From Planctomycetota bacterium (lineage in GTDB: Bacteria > Planctomycetota > J058 > JAJDCQ01), in NCBI GenBank assembly GCA_029260755.1, contig JAJDCQ010000189.1:1-64000 (forward strand): a stretch of DNA of 64,000 nucleotides, read 5' to 3'. Shown here in pieces: positions 45,396 through 54,667 of the stretch. The notes beneath the pieces were generated by a model. That model made no database searches. It saw only the letters and a program-made list of their open reading frames with translations, and had not been told where the DNA came from. The translations under genes were made by a program, and so were the position numbers. How positions within the stretch are numbered: the stretch's first letter is position 1; the number at the start of each line of letters is the position of its first letter.

Positions 45396-45574
45396 TCGCA
45401 CCCCATCGAAACACGTAGCACCGACCGAACGAACGGCCACGCGGCCGCGATAGAGATAGCAAGCGGACCGGCAAGAGCGAGTCCCGAAACCAGAGTCGTC
45501 ACGAAGTCCGAGCGGCGCGGGAAGGCCCGCGCGTCACCCGGTGAGCCGAGCCCTCCGGGGGAGTCGAGAGAGCG

Positions 45575-47311
45575 ATGCGTCGTCACCTACACGACATCAA
45601 AGAGCTGCTGGCGATCGCGCCCCGGGCCGTGCCCGGGCTGGTGCTCGCCGCGATCCTCAATCCGATGGTCATCGTCTGCCTCGTGGCGATGGCCGCGCCG
45701 ATGCTCGCCCTCTGGGCCGGAGTCCACTTCTCCGGGTCGACGGCCATCTTCTACGCCCTCGCGTTCTTCGCGGTCGTGCCCGCCCTCGGCGTGGTCGTCA
45801 GCCAGGACATCGTCCGGGCGGCGTTCCTCCTCCTGACCTCGCTCGCCTCGTTCGCCGGCTTCTACCTCCTCCTCGGCGCCGACTTCCTGGCCGTGATCCA
45901 GGTGCTCGTCTACATGGGCGGCATCATGATGCTGATCCTGTTCGGCGTCATGCTCACCGCCCGCGACCCGGTCTTCGTCGCGCGCCAGCGGAACGTTCAC
46001 CTGATGGTCCCGGGCCTCGTCTCGGGTCTCATCATCCTCGGCTCGACGGCGCTCGTCGTCCTCAACGCGCTGCCCGACCGCCATCTCTTCGACACCGTGA
46101 CCGCGCGGATCCGGCCCGACGCGTCGACCGCCGCGGCGGCCCCGGCGCGGCGCGGCGGCGCGATCGCCGGCGACGGGATCGTCCTCGCCGTCCCGACCGC
46201 CGCGGCGGCGGGCGCCGGCTCGGTCACCGTCTCGACGGCGCACGACCTGTCGAGCGACGAGGGCGCCGTGATCGGACCGGCCGTCGCGATCGGCCTCGAG
46301 GGCACGACCCTGGGGAGCGACGCGCTCCTCGTCCTTCCCTTCGCGGTCCACGGCCTCGACCCGGCCGGCGAGGGCGGATCGAGCCTCATCGACGTCGCCC
46401 ACAAGGCGCCGAAGAAGGACGCGCACGGCGACGGCGACGAGACGCCGGCCGAGGCGCCCGGCCACGGCGACGACTCCGACGCGGGCCACGACGATGGTCA
46501 CGATGACGACGGCGACGAGCACGACGGCGATGAGGACGGCCACGAGGACGGCGAGGACGGCGACGGCCACGACCACGATGCCGCGCCCGTCCCGACGCCC
46601 GCTCGCTCGGGCCTCGTCATCGAGGCGACCGGCAACGGCCGCTTCGTCGTCTTCACGACCGAGAACCTCGTCCGCCCCGAGGTCGAGGGCCACGCCGCGA
46701 AGACGCACGCCGGACAGGTCGTCGCGCCCGTCGACGACGTCTTCGGCGGCGCCGTCACCCTGCCGCTCGACTTCGCCGACGAGACGCTCGCCGGCGCGGT
46801 CGTCGCCGTCTCGTCCTCCGCGGTCCGCGGCACCGGCCGCCTGATCGTGAAGACGGTGCCCGGCGCCAGCGGCCCGCCGCAGCCCCCCGCCCCGGACGAC
46901 GCTGGCGAGGGCCACGGAAAGAAGAAGGCGCCCCTCCGGACGGTCGTCCTCGGAAGCGGCCTCGAGGTCACCCTCGAAGGCGCGAAGCTCCGCGAGGGCG
47001 GCACGATCCGGGTCGTCATCCCGTACGACGGGACCCGCCTCCTCGCGGAGCGCGATCGCGGCGAGCTCCGCATCTGGAGAACCGCCGGCGAGGGCACCGG
47101 CGCGGCGATCGAGCCGCGCACCCACGCGGTCATCACGCCGGTCAGCGAGCCTGGCGTCTATCAGCCGGTCGTCCCCTTCCCGAACACGGCGCGGGAGATC
47201 GGCACCCTGTTCCTCACCGACTACATCCTGCCGTTCGAGATCGCCTCGGTGCTGCTGCTCGTCGCCCTAGTCGGGGCGGCGTTCATTGCGCGCAAGCACC
47301 GGGTGGACTGA
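45575..47311 (+). CDS. nuoJ: NADH-quinone oxidoreductase subunit J with a very large insert
   Basis: A protein of 578 residues against about 180 in E. coli. An added N-terminal membrane helix precedes the normal helices: AIFYALAFFAVVPALGVVVS, then LLLTSLASFAGFYLLLGADF, and the pi-bulge helix VLVYMGGIMMLILFGVMLT. After helix 4, about 380 residues are inserted (roughly 170-550). They include an Asp/His/Gly/Glu-rich block (about 290-340, DDGHDDDGDEHDGDEDGHED) and several beta-like segments. The last helix (FEIASVLLLVALVGAAFIAR) then closes the normal fold. With standard NuoJ topology the insert faces the periplasm. There is no stop or frame break, so it appears to be a real, continuous gene. Confidence 0.92.
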   Translation: MRRHLHDIKELLAIAPRAVPGLVLAAILNPMVIVCLVAMAAPMLALWAGVHFSGSTAIFYALAFFAVVPALGVVVSQDIVRAAFLLLTSLASFAGFYLLLGADFLAVIQVLVYMGGIMMLILFGVMLTARDPVFVARQRNVHLMVPGLVSGLIILGSTALVVLNALPDRHLFDTVTARIRPDASTAAAAPARRGGAIAGDGIVLAVPTAAAAGAGSVTVSTAHDLSSDEGAVIGPAVAIGLEGTTLGSDALLVLPFAVHGLDPAGEGGSSLIDVAHKAPKKDAHGDGDETPAEAPGHGDDSDAGHDDGHDDDGDEHDGDEDGHEDGEDGDGHDHDAAPVPTPARSGLVIEATGNGRFVVFTTENLVRPEVEGHAAKTHAGQVVAPVDDVFGGAVTLPLDFADETLAGAVVAVSSSAVRGTGRLIVKTVPGASGPPQPPAPDDAGEGHGKKKAPLRTVVLGSGLEVTLEGAKLREGGTIRVVIPYDGTRLLAERDRGELRIWRTAGEGTGAAIEPRTHAVITPVSEPGVYQPVVPFPNTAREIGTLFLTDYILPFEIASVLLLVALVGAAFIARKHRVD

Positions 47312-47339
47312 ACCGAGCTCGAGCGAAGAGAGCGAAGAG

Positions 47340-47657
47340 ATGCCTGAGGATATCGGCCTCGCCCACTACTTGATCGTCAGCGCCCTGATCTTCGGGATCG
47401 GGTCGGCGGCGATCATCGTACGGCGCAACGCGATCGCGGTCCTGATGGGCATCGAGCTCATCCTGAACGCGGCGGCCCTGAACTTCGTGGCGTTCTCGCG
47501 TTACTCGACCTACGGAAAGCTCGACGGCCACATCGTCGCGCTCTTCGTGATCGTGATCGCCGCGGCCGAGGCGGCCGTCGCCCTCGCGATCGTCCTCAAC
47601 TTCTTCAACAACTTCAGCTCGGTGAACGTCGATGACGGCAGCGAGCTGCGTCAGTAG
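47340..47657 (+). CDS. nuoK: NADH-quinone oxidoreductase subunit K
   Basis: A protein of 105 residues, of normal length. Three membrane helices carry the two conserved glutamates in MGIELILNAAALNFVAF and AAAEAAVALAIVL, needed for proton transfer. The ATG at 47340 follows GAGCGAAGAGAGCGAAGAG. The position between nuoJ and nuoL is the standard order. It carries no insert, unlike its large neighbours. Confidence 0.96.
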   Translation: MPEDIGLAHYLIVSALIFGIGSAAIIVRRNAIAVLMGIELILNAAALNFVAFSRYSTYGKLDGHIVALFVIVIAAAEAAVALAIVLNFFNNFSSVNVDDGSELRQ

Positions 47658-47715
47658 TCAGCAGCACCCAGAGCCACACGCCGAAGCGAGCGAATAGCTA
47701 GAGAGCAACCGGCCG

Positions 47716-50469
47716 ATGGATCTCGCAACGATCGCCCTGATCATCTTGGTGCTGCCCCTGGCGGCCTTCGTGGTCCAGATATTCTTCAACAGCAAGCTGC
47801 CCCGACAGGGCGACTGGCTGCCGACCTCCGCGATGGGCATCGCCTGCTTCGCCTCCTGGTTCATGTTCCTGAGCGAGGTTCTGGGGAGCGGCACCGGCAG
47901 CGCGCCGATCATGCGGAGCTGGGAGTGGCTCTCGATCGGCTTCCCGGCCGCGGACGTGGCCGGCGGACCGAGCTCGGTGACCGACGCCCTCGTCGCCGCG
48001 GTCGGAAGCGCGGGCGGGAGCAGCCTCTCGATCCGGTTCGGGATCCACGTCGACAACCTGACCAAGATCATGCTCGTCGTCGTCACGACGGTGAGCTTCC
48101 TCGTGCATCTCTACTCGACCGGGTACATGCGCGACCACCACGGTCATCCGGAAGATCGCTACGGCCGCTTCTTCGCGTTCCTCGCCCTGTTCAGCTTCTC
48201 GATGATCGGGCTCGTCCTCGCGGACAGCATCTTCTTCCTCTTCATCTTCTGGGAGCTGGTCGGCGTCTGCTCCTACTTCTTGATCGGGTTCTACTTCACG
48301 AAGCAGAGCGCGTGTCACGCGTCGATGAAGGCGTTCCTGACGACCAAGCTCGGCGACCTCGGCTTCATGATCGGGATCATGATCATCGCGCTCGTCGTCG
48401 CGACGGTCCCGCTCGCCGACCTCGGCCTCGACGACCGGACGCCCGAGACGCCGACCGAGGCCGTCACTCACAACGAGGAGGTCTACCACTCCTTCTCGTT
48501 CGCGAAGCTCTTCGAGAGCATCCGCCCCGACGAGAGCGGCCGGTCGCTCTGGACCGACCAGACCTACGTCCCGGGCGAGGCGCTCCTCTGGGGGATCGGC
48601 GCGCTCATCGCCGCCTGCTTCGTCGCGGCGACCACGGCCGCCGGGCTGGCCGCCGGGGTCGACCGGTCCGTCCTCGCCCGGAACCTGGTCATCGCCGCGG
48701 CCCTGTTCGCGGTCCTCTGGTCCCTGATCGGGGGCTGGATCCCGGGCGCGCTGGTCGCGGGGGCGCTCTTCGCCGCCGTGATCGCCTTCGGGTTCACGGG
48801 GACGGCCGGGACGGCGCGCGGCTTCGTGATCACCGGCGTGATCTTCGCCGGCCTGTGGATCCTGGTGAAGCAGACCGGGCTCGCGACCGAGGGCGTCGGC
48901 ATGCTGCCGCTCGCGGCGATCATGCTCTTCATCGGAGCGGTCGGAAAGAGCGCCCAGTTCCCGCTCCACGTCTGGCTGCCGAACGCGATGGAGGGCCCGA
49001 CCCCGGTCAGCGCCCTCATCCACGCGGCCACCATGGTCGTCGCCGGCGTCTATCTGGTCGGGCGCTGCTTCCCGTTCTTCGCCGGTGAGGCCTACTTCGA
49101 CCCGAGCGTGCCGTTCTACCTGACGAGCGTCTCGCCGCTCTTCGTGGTGGCGATGATCGGCGCGATCACCGCCTTCATGGCGGCGACGATCGCGATCGTC
49201 CAGACCGACATCAAGGCGGTCCTCGCCTACTCGACCATCAGCCAGCTCGGCTTCATGATGATCGGGATCGGCGTCGGCTCGTTCGCGGCCGGCTTCTTCC
49301 ACCTCTGGACGCACGCCTTCTTCAAGGCGCTCCTCTTCCTCGGGGCCGGCAGCGTGATCCACGCGGTCGGCACGAACGAGATGACGGAGATGGGCGGCCT
49401 CCGGAAGAAGATGCCCATCACCTTCATCACGTTCACCATCGCGACGATGGCGATCTCGGGCGTGCCCTTCCTCTCCGGCTTCTACAGCAAGGAGGGGATC
49501 CTGATCCAGGCGCTCGCGGTGGCGAACGCGGCCGAGCGGCCCATCTTCTACGTGCCGTTCGTCCTCGGCGCGACCGCCGCCGCCATGACGGCGTTCTACA
49601 TGTTCCGCATCATCTTCCTGACGTTCGTCGGGACGCCGCGGAACAAGCACCGCTTCGACCACGCCCACGAGTCGCCGATGTCGATGGCGGCGCCGCTCAT
49701 GATCCTCGCGACCCTGAGCGTCTTCAGCGCCGGCTTCTTCGGCTTCGGGAGCCACTGGTTCCCCGAGCGGGTCAACAACAAGGTGCTCGTCCGCGACTGG
49801 CTCGACACCGAGCGGGCCGCCGGCAGCAACGCCCACCACGTCGACGCGCTCGGCCGCCACAACCCCGCCCACGCCGAGGGCCACGGCCACGCCGAAGGGG
49901 ATGGCGAGCATCACGTCACCCCCGCGATCCTCGGCATCCACCCGGCGGGCGACGAGTCCGACGCGTTCAAGGCCTTCTCGGACGTGGAGCACGGGTCGCA
50001 CCTGCCGACGATGCTCATCAGCCTCCTCGCGGCGGGGCTCGGGATCTTCGGCTGCTACGCCTTCTTCGCCGGCGGCTCGCCCCGCGGCGAGCGGATCTCG
50101 GGCGAGGCGGGCGGCCTGACGGGCGGCTTCCGCCACGTCCTCGTGAACCTCTACTTCATCGACAAGCTCTACTACGCCGTCTTCGTGGACGGCGTCCTGT
50201 GGATTCGCCACGGGTTCTTCTGGTTCGACCGGAACGTCATCGACCGGACCGTGAACTTCTTCGGCGACCTGACCAAGGCGCTCGCGCGCGCCGCCGGCAT
50301 CACGGATGCCCGCGGCGTCGACGGGAGCGTCATGGGCATCAGCCGGTTCGTCGGCTGGGGAGGCGCCCAGATGCGCCGCTCCCAGACCGGCGTCCTCCAG
50401 GAGTACTTCGTCGGTTCGGTCGTCGTCCTGGCCGTGATCCTGTTGATCGTGATCTCGTTCGGTGCCTGA
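47716..50469 (+). CDS. nuoL: NADH-quinone oxidoreductase subunit L, enlarged
   Basis: A protein of 917 residues against about 610 in E. coli. The antiporter-like core is intact: FWELVGVCSYFLIGFYF (Glu of helix 5), GAVGKSAQFPLHVWLPNAM (helix 7 Lys), ALIHAATMVVAGVYL, AYSTISQLGFMMIGIG and HAFFKALLFLGAGSVIHA. Between helices 6 and 7 (about 240-395) lies a soluble stretch and four extra hydrophobic helices (LLWGIGALIAACFVAATTAA and on). A His-rich loop (HNPAHAEGHGHAEGDGEHH, near 710-730) and a longer C-terminal lateral-helix region also add length. An even number of added helices would keep the topology. It is a proton-translocating subunit at the distal end. Confidence 0.94.
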   Translation: MDLATIALIILVLPLAAFVVQIFFNSKLPRQGDWLPTSAMGIACFASWFMFLSEVLGSGTGSAPIMRSWEWLSIGFPAADVAGGPSSVTDALVAAVGSAGGSSLSIRFGIHVDNLTKIMLVVVTTVSFLVHLYSTGYMRDHHGHPEDRYGRFFAFLALFSFSMIGLVLADSIFFLFIFWELVGVCSYFLIGFYFTKQSACHASMKAFLTTKLGDLGFMIGIMIIALVVATVPLADLGLDDRTPETPTEAVTHNEEVYHSFSFAKLFESIRPDESGRSLWTDQTYVPGEALLWGIGALIAACFVAATTAAGLAAGVDRSVLARNLVIAAALFAVLWSLIGGWIPGALVAGALFAAVIAFGFTGTAGTARGFVITGVIFAGLWILVKQTGLATEGVGMLPLAAIMLFIGAVGKSAQFPLHVWLPNAMEGPTPVSALIHAATMVVAGVYLVGRCFPFFAGEAYFDPSVPFYLTSVSPLFVVAMIGAITAFMAATIAIVQTDIKAVLAYSTISQLGFMMIGIGVGSFAAGFFHLWTHAFFKALLFLGAGSVIHAVGTNEMTEMGGLRKKMPITFITFTIATMAISGVPFLSGFYSKEGILIQALAVANAAERPIFYVPFVLGATAAAMTAFYMFRIIFLTFVGTPRNKHRFDHAHESPMSMAAPLMILATLSVFSAGFFGFGSHWFPERVNNKVLVRDWLDTERAAGSNAHHVDALGRHNPAHAEGHGHAEGDGEHHVTPAILGIHPAGDESDAFKAFSDVEHGSHLPTMLISLLAAGLGIFGCYAFFAGGSPRGERISGEAGGLTGGFRHVLVNLYFIDKLYYAVFVDGVLWIRHGFFWFDRNVIDRTVNFFGDLTKALARAAGITDARGVDGSVMGISRFVGWGGAQMRRSQTGVLQEYFVGSVVVLAVILLIVISFGA

Positions 50470-50557
50470 GCGGCCGCGCGAGCGCGTCGACCGGCGAATT
50501 CCTTGACCCACACTCGACGGACCTGTTCGATCGTCGACCTCCTCTGAGGACATCCCG

Positions 50558-52648
50558 ATGGACTTCCTCCTCTCGTTTCTGATCTTCGGCCCGCTCCTCT
50601 TCGCCGCCATCGCCCTCTTCGCGAGGAACGATGCGAGCGCGAAGGGGATCTGCACGGTCGGATCGCTCCTCGTCTTCCTCGCGACGATCCCGCTCGCGTG
50701 GAACTACTCGAGCGAGGAGAGCACGCTCCGGGGCACCTTCTGGGCCCAGGAAGACGCTCTCCTCGATCGACTGGATGACGCGGCGGCGCGCCGGTACGTG
50801 GACCTCGCCGCGGGCATCCTCCACGGCCGGAGCTCCGGCGCCGAGGGTGACCCGGGCGGACGGTGGAACACGGCCGAGGACGTGCGGAGCCTCGTCAAGG
50901 AGCGGTCGGCGATCGAGCTGTTCCCCGACTCGGCGGACGCCGAGGCTCGCCGGAACGCGCTCCTCGCCACGATCGCCGCGATCGAGGAGGACGACCCCGA
51001 CCGGGCCGCCACCGCCCGCGCCAAAGCCGACGTGGCCGCGGAGTCGGGCGATCAGGCGAAGGCCGAGCGCCTCCGCCACCGGGCCGAGATGGTCCTCCGC
51101 ACCTCGGGCGTCTGGCTCGACGAGGGCGCCGAGGCGATCCTCATCTCCGACCGGACCTACAACGACCAGTCCCTCTCGTCGCTGCCGGCCACCCCGGCCG
51201 CGAGGCAGGCCGAGATCAGCCGGCGCCAGGCCTTCGTCGAGATCTGCGAGCTCCGGAAGGCCGCCAGCCTCGACCTGGCGAAGCGGCTCAAGTTCGTCAC
51301 CCGCGTCCCGTGGATCAAGACGTTCGGCGTCTACTACTTCGTCGGGATCGACGGCCTGAGCCTGCCGCTCATCTTCCTGAGCACCCTCCTCGTCTTCCTG
51401 TGCCTCGTCTACAGCTGGCACATCGAGAAGGCGCCGAAGGGCTACTACATCCTCTTCCTGGTGCTGGAGACGGGCCTCGTCGGGGTGTTCTGCGCCCTCG
51501 ACATGTTCCTGTTCTACGTCTTCTGGGAGGTGGTGCTGCTCCCAGGCTACTTCCTGATCGGAATCTGGGGCGGCCCGCGCCGGACCTACGCGGCGATCAA
51601 GTTCTTCATCTACACCCTCGCCGGCTCGGTCCTGATGCTCCTCGCGATGCTCGCGCTCTACTTCAACGCGACGCCGACGAGCTTCAACATGCTCGCCCTC
51701 CTGCACGATGCGCCGACGATGTCGCTCGCGTTCCAGGGCTGGGTGTTCGCGGCCCTCTTCATCGCCTTCGCGATCAAGGTGCCCGTCTTCCCGTTCCACA
51801 CCTGGCTCCCGGACGCGCACGTCCAGGCGCCGACGGCGTTCTCGGTCATGCTGGCCGGCGTCATGCTGAAGATGGGCGGCTACGGCTTCTTCCGCCTGGC
51901 CTACCCGCTCTGCCCCGACGCGGCCCTCTCCGACTCGATCACCCTGCCCCTCTTCGACTGGGTCCTGCCCTTCGGAGTGCCGGCGCTGGTCGGCGGCCTC
52001 GGCCTGATCAACATCATCTACGGCGCGCTCGTCGCGATGGCCCAGACCGACTTCAAGAGCCTTGTCGCCTACAGCTCGGTCAGCCACATGGGCTTCATCC
52101 TCCTCGGCCTCGCGAGCTACACCCACGCGGCCTTCGAGGGCGCCGCCCTCCAGATGTTCAACCACGGCGTGTCGAGCGCCATGATGTTCTTCGTGGTCGG
52201 CGTGATCTACGATCGAGCCCACCACCGCGACCTGAACGCGTTCGGCGGCATCGGTCTCCAGATGCCCTGGTACACCGGCGTCGCGATGATCGCGTTCTTC
52301 AGCTCCCTCGGCCTCCCGGGCCTGAACGGCTTCATCGGCGAGGTGTTGATCTTCCTCGGCGCGTTCCAGAGCTCGATCCTGCCGAAGTGGATGGTCTTCA
52401 CCGCCGTCCTCGGCCTGCTCTTTGGCAGCGCCTACATCCTCTGGACGATTCGACGGGTCTTCCTCGGCGAGCTCGGCAACGACAAGTACCGCAGCTTCTC
52501 CGACCTCGAGGCCCGCGAGACGATCGCGCTCGTGCCGCTGGCGATCATGTGCATCGTCATCGGCGTCTACCCGAAGGTGATCATCGACGTCATGGACGCG
52601 ACGATGGTCTCGATCCTCGAGATGAGCTCCAAGACGTTCGGTGGCTAG
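50558..52648 (+). CDS. nuoM: NADH-quinone oxidoreductase subunit M, enlarged
   Basis: A protein of 696 residues against about 510 in E. coli. Core features: VFWEVVLLPGYFLIGIWGG (helix 5 Glu), FAIKVPVFPFHTWLPDAHV (helix 7 Lys), AYSSVSHMGFILLG and FNHGVSSAMMFF. Between helix 2 and helix 3 (about 50-255) is a hydrophilic, mostly helical insert (DDAAARRYVDLAAGILHGRS, NALLATIAAIEEDDPDRAAT). It ends at the normal WIKTFGVYYFVGIDGLSLP. Standard topology puts this loop outside the cytoplasm. The ATG follows TGAGGACATCCCG by a short spacer, after an 88-bp gap. Confidence 0.94.
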   Translation: MDFLLSFLIFGPLLFAAIALFARNDASAKGICTVGSLLVFLATIPLAWNYSSEESTLRGTFWAQEDALLDRLDDAAARRYVDLAAGILHGRSSGAEGDPGGRWNTAEDVRSLVKERSAIELFPDSADAEARRNALLATIAAIEEDDPDRAATARAKADVAAESGDQAKAERLRHRAEMVLRTSGVWLDEGAEAILISDRTYNDQSLSSLPATPAARQAEISRRQAFVEICELRKAASLDLAKRLKFVTRVPWIKTFGVYYFVGIDGLSLPLIFLSTLLVFLCLVYSWHIEKAPKGYYILFLVLETGLVGVFCALDMFLFYVFWEVVLLPGYFLIGIWGGPRRTYAAIKFFIYTLAGSVLMLLAMLALYFNATPTSFNMLALLHDAPTMSLAFQGWVFAALFIAFAIKVPVFPFHTWLPDAHVQAPTAFSVMLAGVMLKMGGYGFFRLAYPLCPDAALSDSITLPLFDWVLPFGVPALVGGLGLINIIYGALVAMAQTDFKSLVAYSSVSHMGFILLGLASYTHAAFEGAALQMFNHGVSSAMMFFVVGVIYDRAHHRDLNAFGGIGLQMPWYTGVAMIAFFSSLGLPGLNGFIGEVLIFLGAFQSSILPKWMVFTAVLGLLFGSAYILWTIRRVFLGELGNDKYRSFSDLEARETIALVPLAIMCIVIGVYPKVIIDVMDATMVSILEMSSKTFGG

Positions 52649-52652
52649 CACG

Positions 52653-54188
52653 ATGATCCCACTCGCCGAATCCGCGACGGACCCATCGCTCGCGCACGCG
52701 TTCGAGCGGTCCCTCGAAGGCATCCGGGAGAGCGTCGCCCTCTTCCTCCCCGAGGCGGTGCTCACGGGCGCGATCTGCCTGTTGATCGTTCTCGATCTCC
52801 TGATGCCGAAGCGGCAGTCGCGCTTCCTCATGTTCGTCGCGCTCGCCGCGGTGGTCGGCGCCGGGGCGCTGATCTTCTTCATGCGCTCGACGATCAATCA
52901 GCCGCTGTTCAACGGGCTGATCGTCATCGACACGTTCGCGAGCTTCCTCCACATAGTGCTGCTCCTCGGCGCGGCGATCGTGATCGCCCTCTCTTACGTC
53001 TATCGAGACTTCGAGAACCGCCGGATGGGCGAGTACTACGCCATCATGCTCGCCAGCCTGCTCGGCATGTTCCTGATGGCGAGCGCGAACGACCTCCTGA
53101 TGTTCGTGATCGGCGTCGAGCTCGTCTCGATCCCGTCCTACATCCTGGTCGTCTACACCAAGGAGGACCGGGCGGCGACCGAGGCCGGCCTGAAGTACGT
53201 CCTCTACGGCTCGTTCGCCTCGGGCGTGATGATCTACGGGCTCAGCCTGCTCTACGGCCTGACCGGGTCGACCAACCTGGCCGACGTCAGCCGCTTCATC
53301 GTCGGCAACCTCGACTCGTTCACCGTGGCGGTGGCCTCGCTCATGGCCTTCGCCGGCTTCGCCTTCAAGATCTCGGCCGTCCCGTTCCACTGGTGGGCGC
53401 CCGATGTCTATCAGGGCGCGCCGACCCCGATCACGGCGTTCCTGGCCGTCGCGAGCAAGGCGGCCGGCTTCGCGCTGCTGATCCGCTTCCTCGACGCCGC
53501 CGTCGCCGGCGCGGGCGAGAGCGCCTTCCACTGGCTGAACGCGATCGCGGTGTTCGCCGCCCTGACCATGACGGTCGGAAACCTCGCGGCCCTGTGGCAG
53601 GAGAACATGAAGCGCCTCCTCGCCTACAGCTCGATCGCCCACGCCGGCTACATGTTGATGGGGCTGGTCGCGATCGGCTCGAGCTCGGCCGCGATGGGCG
53701 GGCACCAGGTCGTCGCGTTCTACCTGGTCGCCTACCTCTTCATGACGCTCGGCGCCTTCGTCTGCGTCGTCGCCGTCTACAACCTCACCGGCGTCGAGAG
53801 CATGTCGGGCTACCGCGGCCTCGGGCGGCGCTCGCCGATGCTGGCGTTCTCGATGACGATCTTCCTCGTCAGCCTGATCGGGCTGCCGCCGACGGCCGGC
53901 TTCGCCGGCAAGTTCCAGCTCTTCGCCGCGGCGATCAACAGCGGGTACCTCTGGCTCGCAGTGATCGGTGGAATCAACACGGCCATCTCCTGCTACTACT
54001 ACCTGCGCGTCATGAAGGTGATGTACCTGGACGAGCCGGCCGTCGAGCCGTCGAGCCCCGCGTTCGTCCTCGACGCGCAGGGGCTGCGCTGGTTCGCCGG
54101 CGTCCTCGTGGCGGCGGTCCTCCTCGTGGGCATCATGGTCGACCTCGTCGCGCGGGTCACCCAGCACCTCATCATCGTGACGGGCTGA
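52653..54188 (+). CDS. nuoN: NADH-quinone oxidoreductase subunit N
   Basis: A protein of 511 residues. Antiporter-like subunit with GVELVSIPSYILVVYTKED (helix 5 Glu), GFAFKISAVPFHWWAPDVYQ (helix 7 Lys), YSSIAHAGYMLMGLVA and GLPPTAGFAGKFQLF. It is of nearly normal length and carries no large insert. The ATG at 52653 is used; a GTG at 52641 would overlap the nuoM stop and add only four residues. It is the last standard nuo gene; three further genes follow at short spacing. Confidence 0.95.
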   Translation: MIPLAESATDPSLAHAFERSLEGIRESVALFLPEAVLTGAICLLIVLDLLMPKRQSRFLMFVALAAVVGAGALIFFMRSTINQPLFNGLIVIDTFASFLHIVLLLGAAIVIALSYVYRDFENRRMGEYYAIMLASLLGMFLMASANDLLMFVIGVELVSIPSYILVVYTKEDRAATEAGLKYVLYGSFASGVMIYGLSLLYGLTGSTNLADVSRFIVGNLDSFTVAVASLMAFAGFAFKISAVPFHWWAPDVYQGAPTPITAFLAVASKAAGFALLIRFLDAAVAGAGESAFHWLNAIAVFAALTMTVGNLAALWQENMKRLLAYSSIAHAGYMLMGLVAIGSSSAAMGGHQVVAFYLVAYLFMTLGAFVCVVAVYNLTGVESMSGYRGLGRRSPMLAFSMTIFLVSLIGLPPTAGFAGKFQLFAAAINSGYLWLAVIGGINTAISCYYYLRVMKVMYLDEPAVEPSSPAFVLDAQGLRWFAGVLVAAVLLVGIMVDLVARVTQHLIIVTG

Positions 54189-54205
54189 CGGGAGAAACGA
54201 TCGCC

Positions 54206-54643
54206 ATGTCTCGTTCCGGCGACCTTCGAGAGCTGAACCGCGCGATCCGGATCCTGTCGCGGTCCTTCATCCAGTACGCTCACGACGTCGGCACCCTGTG
54301 GACCGACGACGACACCGACCGCGAGATCGCGGCGGCCGTCGCCGCCACGTGTGAGGCCGACGCGAGCGTCGACATGGACCTCGGCGACATCGTGATGGAG
54401 CGCGGCGGCTCGGTGATGGCCGGCTCGTTCCCGTTCGACTACACCTCGCACAACTACGTGCGGTGGACGTCGATCGTCGATCAGATCGCGCGGGAGATTC
54501 CCGGAGACCAGTCCGCCCTCGACGAGATCGCCCGCCGGTTCGTCGGCGACCCGGACGCCGGCCCGATCCTCCGGCGCGTGATCGAGGAGCGTCGACCTCA
54601 CCTCGACAAGCTCATCGACATCAGCCGCCGGGCGAAGGCCTAG
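54206..54643 (+). CDS. Uncharacterized helical protein downstream of nuoN
   Basis: A protein of 145 residues, not recognised. It is all-helical by eye, beginning SGDLRELNRAIRILSRSFIQ and containing YAHDVGTLW, DMDLGDIVMERGGSVMAGS and a basic C-terminus. It has no signal peptide and only Cys48, so it is not an Fe-S protein. It starts 17 bp after nuoN with GGGAG 11 nt before the ATG, so it is probably transcribed with the complex I genes. Whether it helps assembly is unknown. Confidence 0.7.
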   Translation: MSRSGDLRELNRAIRILSRSFIQYAHDVGTLWTDDDTDREIAAAVAATCEADASVDMDLGDIVMERGGSVMAGSFPFDYTSHNYVRWTSIVDQIAREIPGDQSALDEIARRFVGDPDAGPILRRVIEERRPHLDKLIDISRRAKA

Positions 54644-54667
54644 GGGCCGCCCGGGCCCGAGGCTGCC

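Noticed and set aside
47698..50655. A nearly 3-kb minus-strand open frame opposite nuoL
   Set aside because: It is very rich in Asp/Glu/Arg/His with no motifs; it arises from GC-skewed codon use of the nuoL gene.
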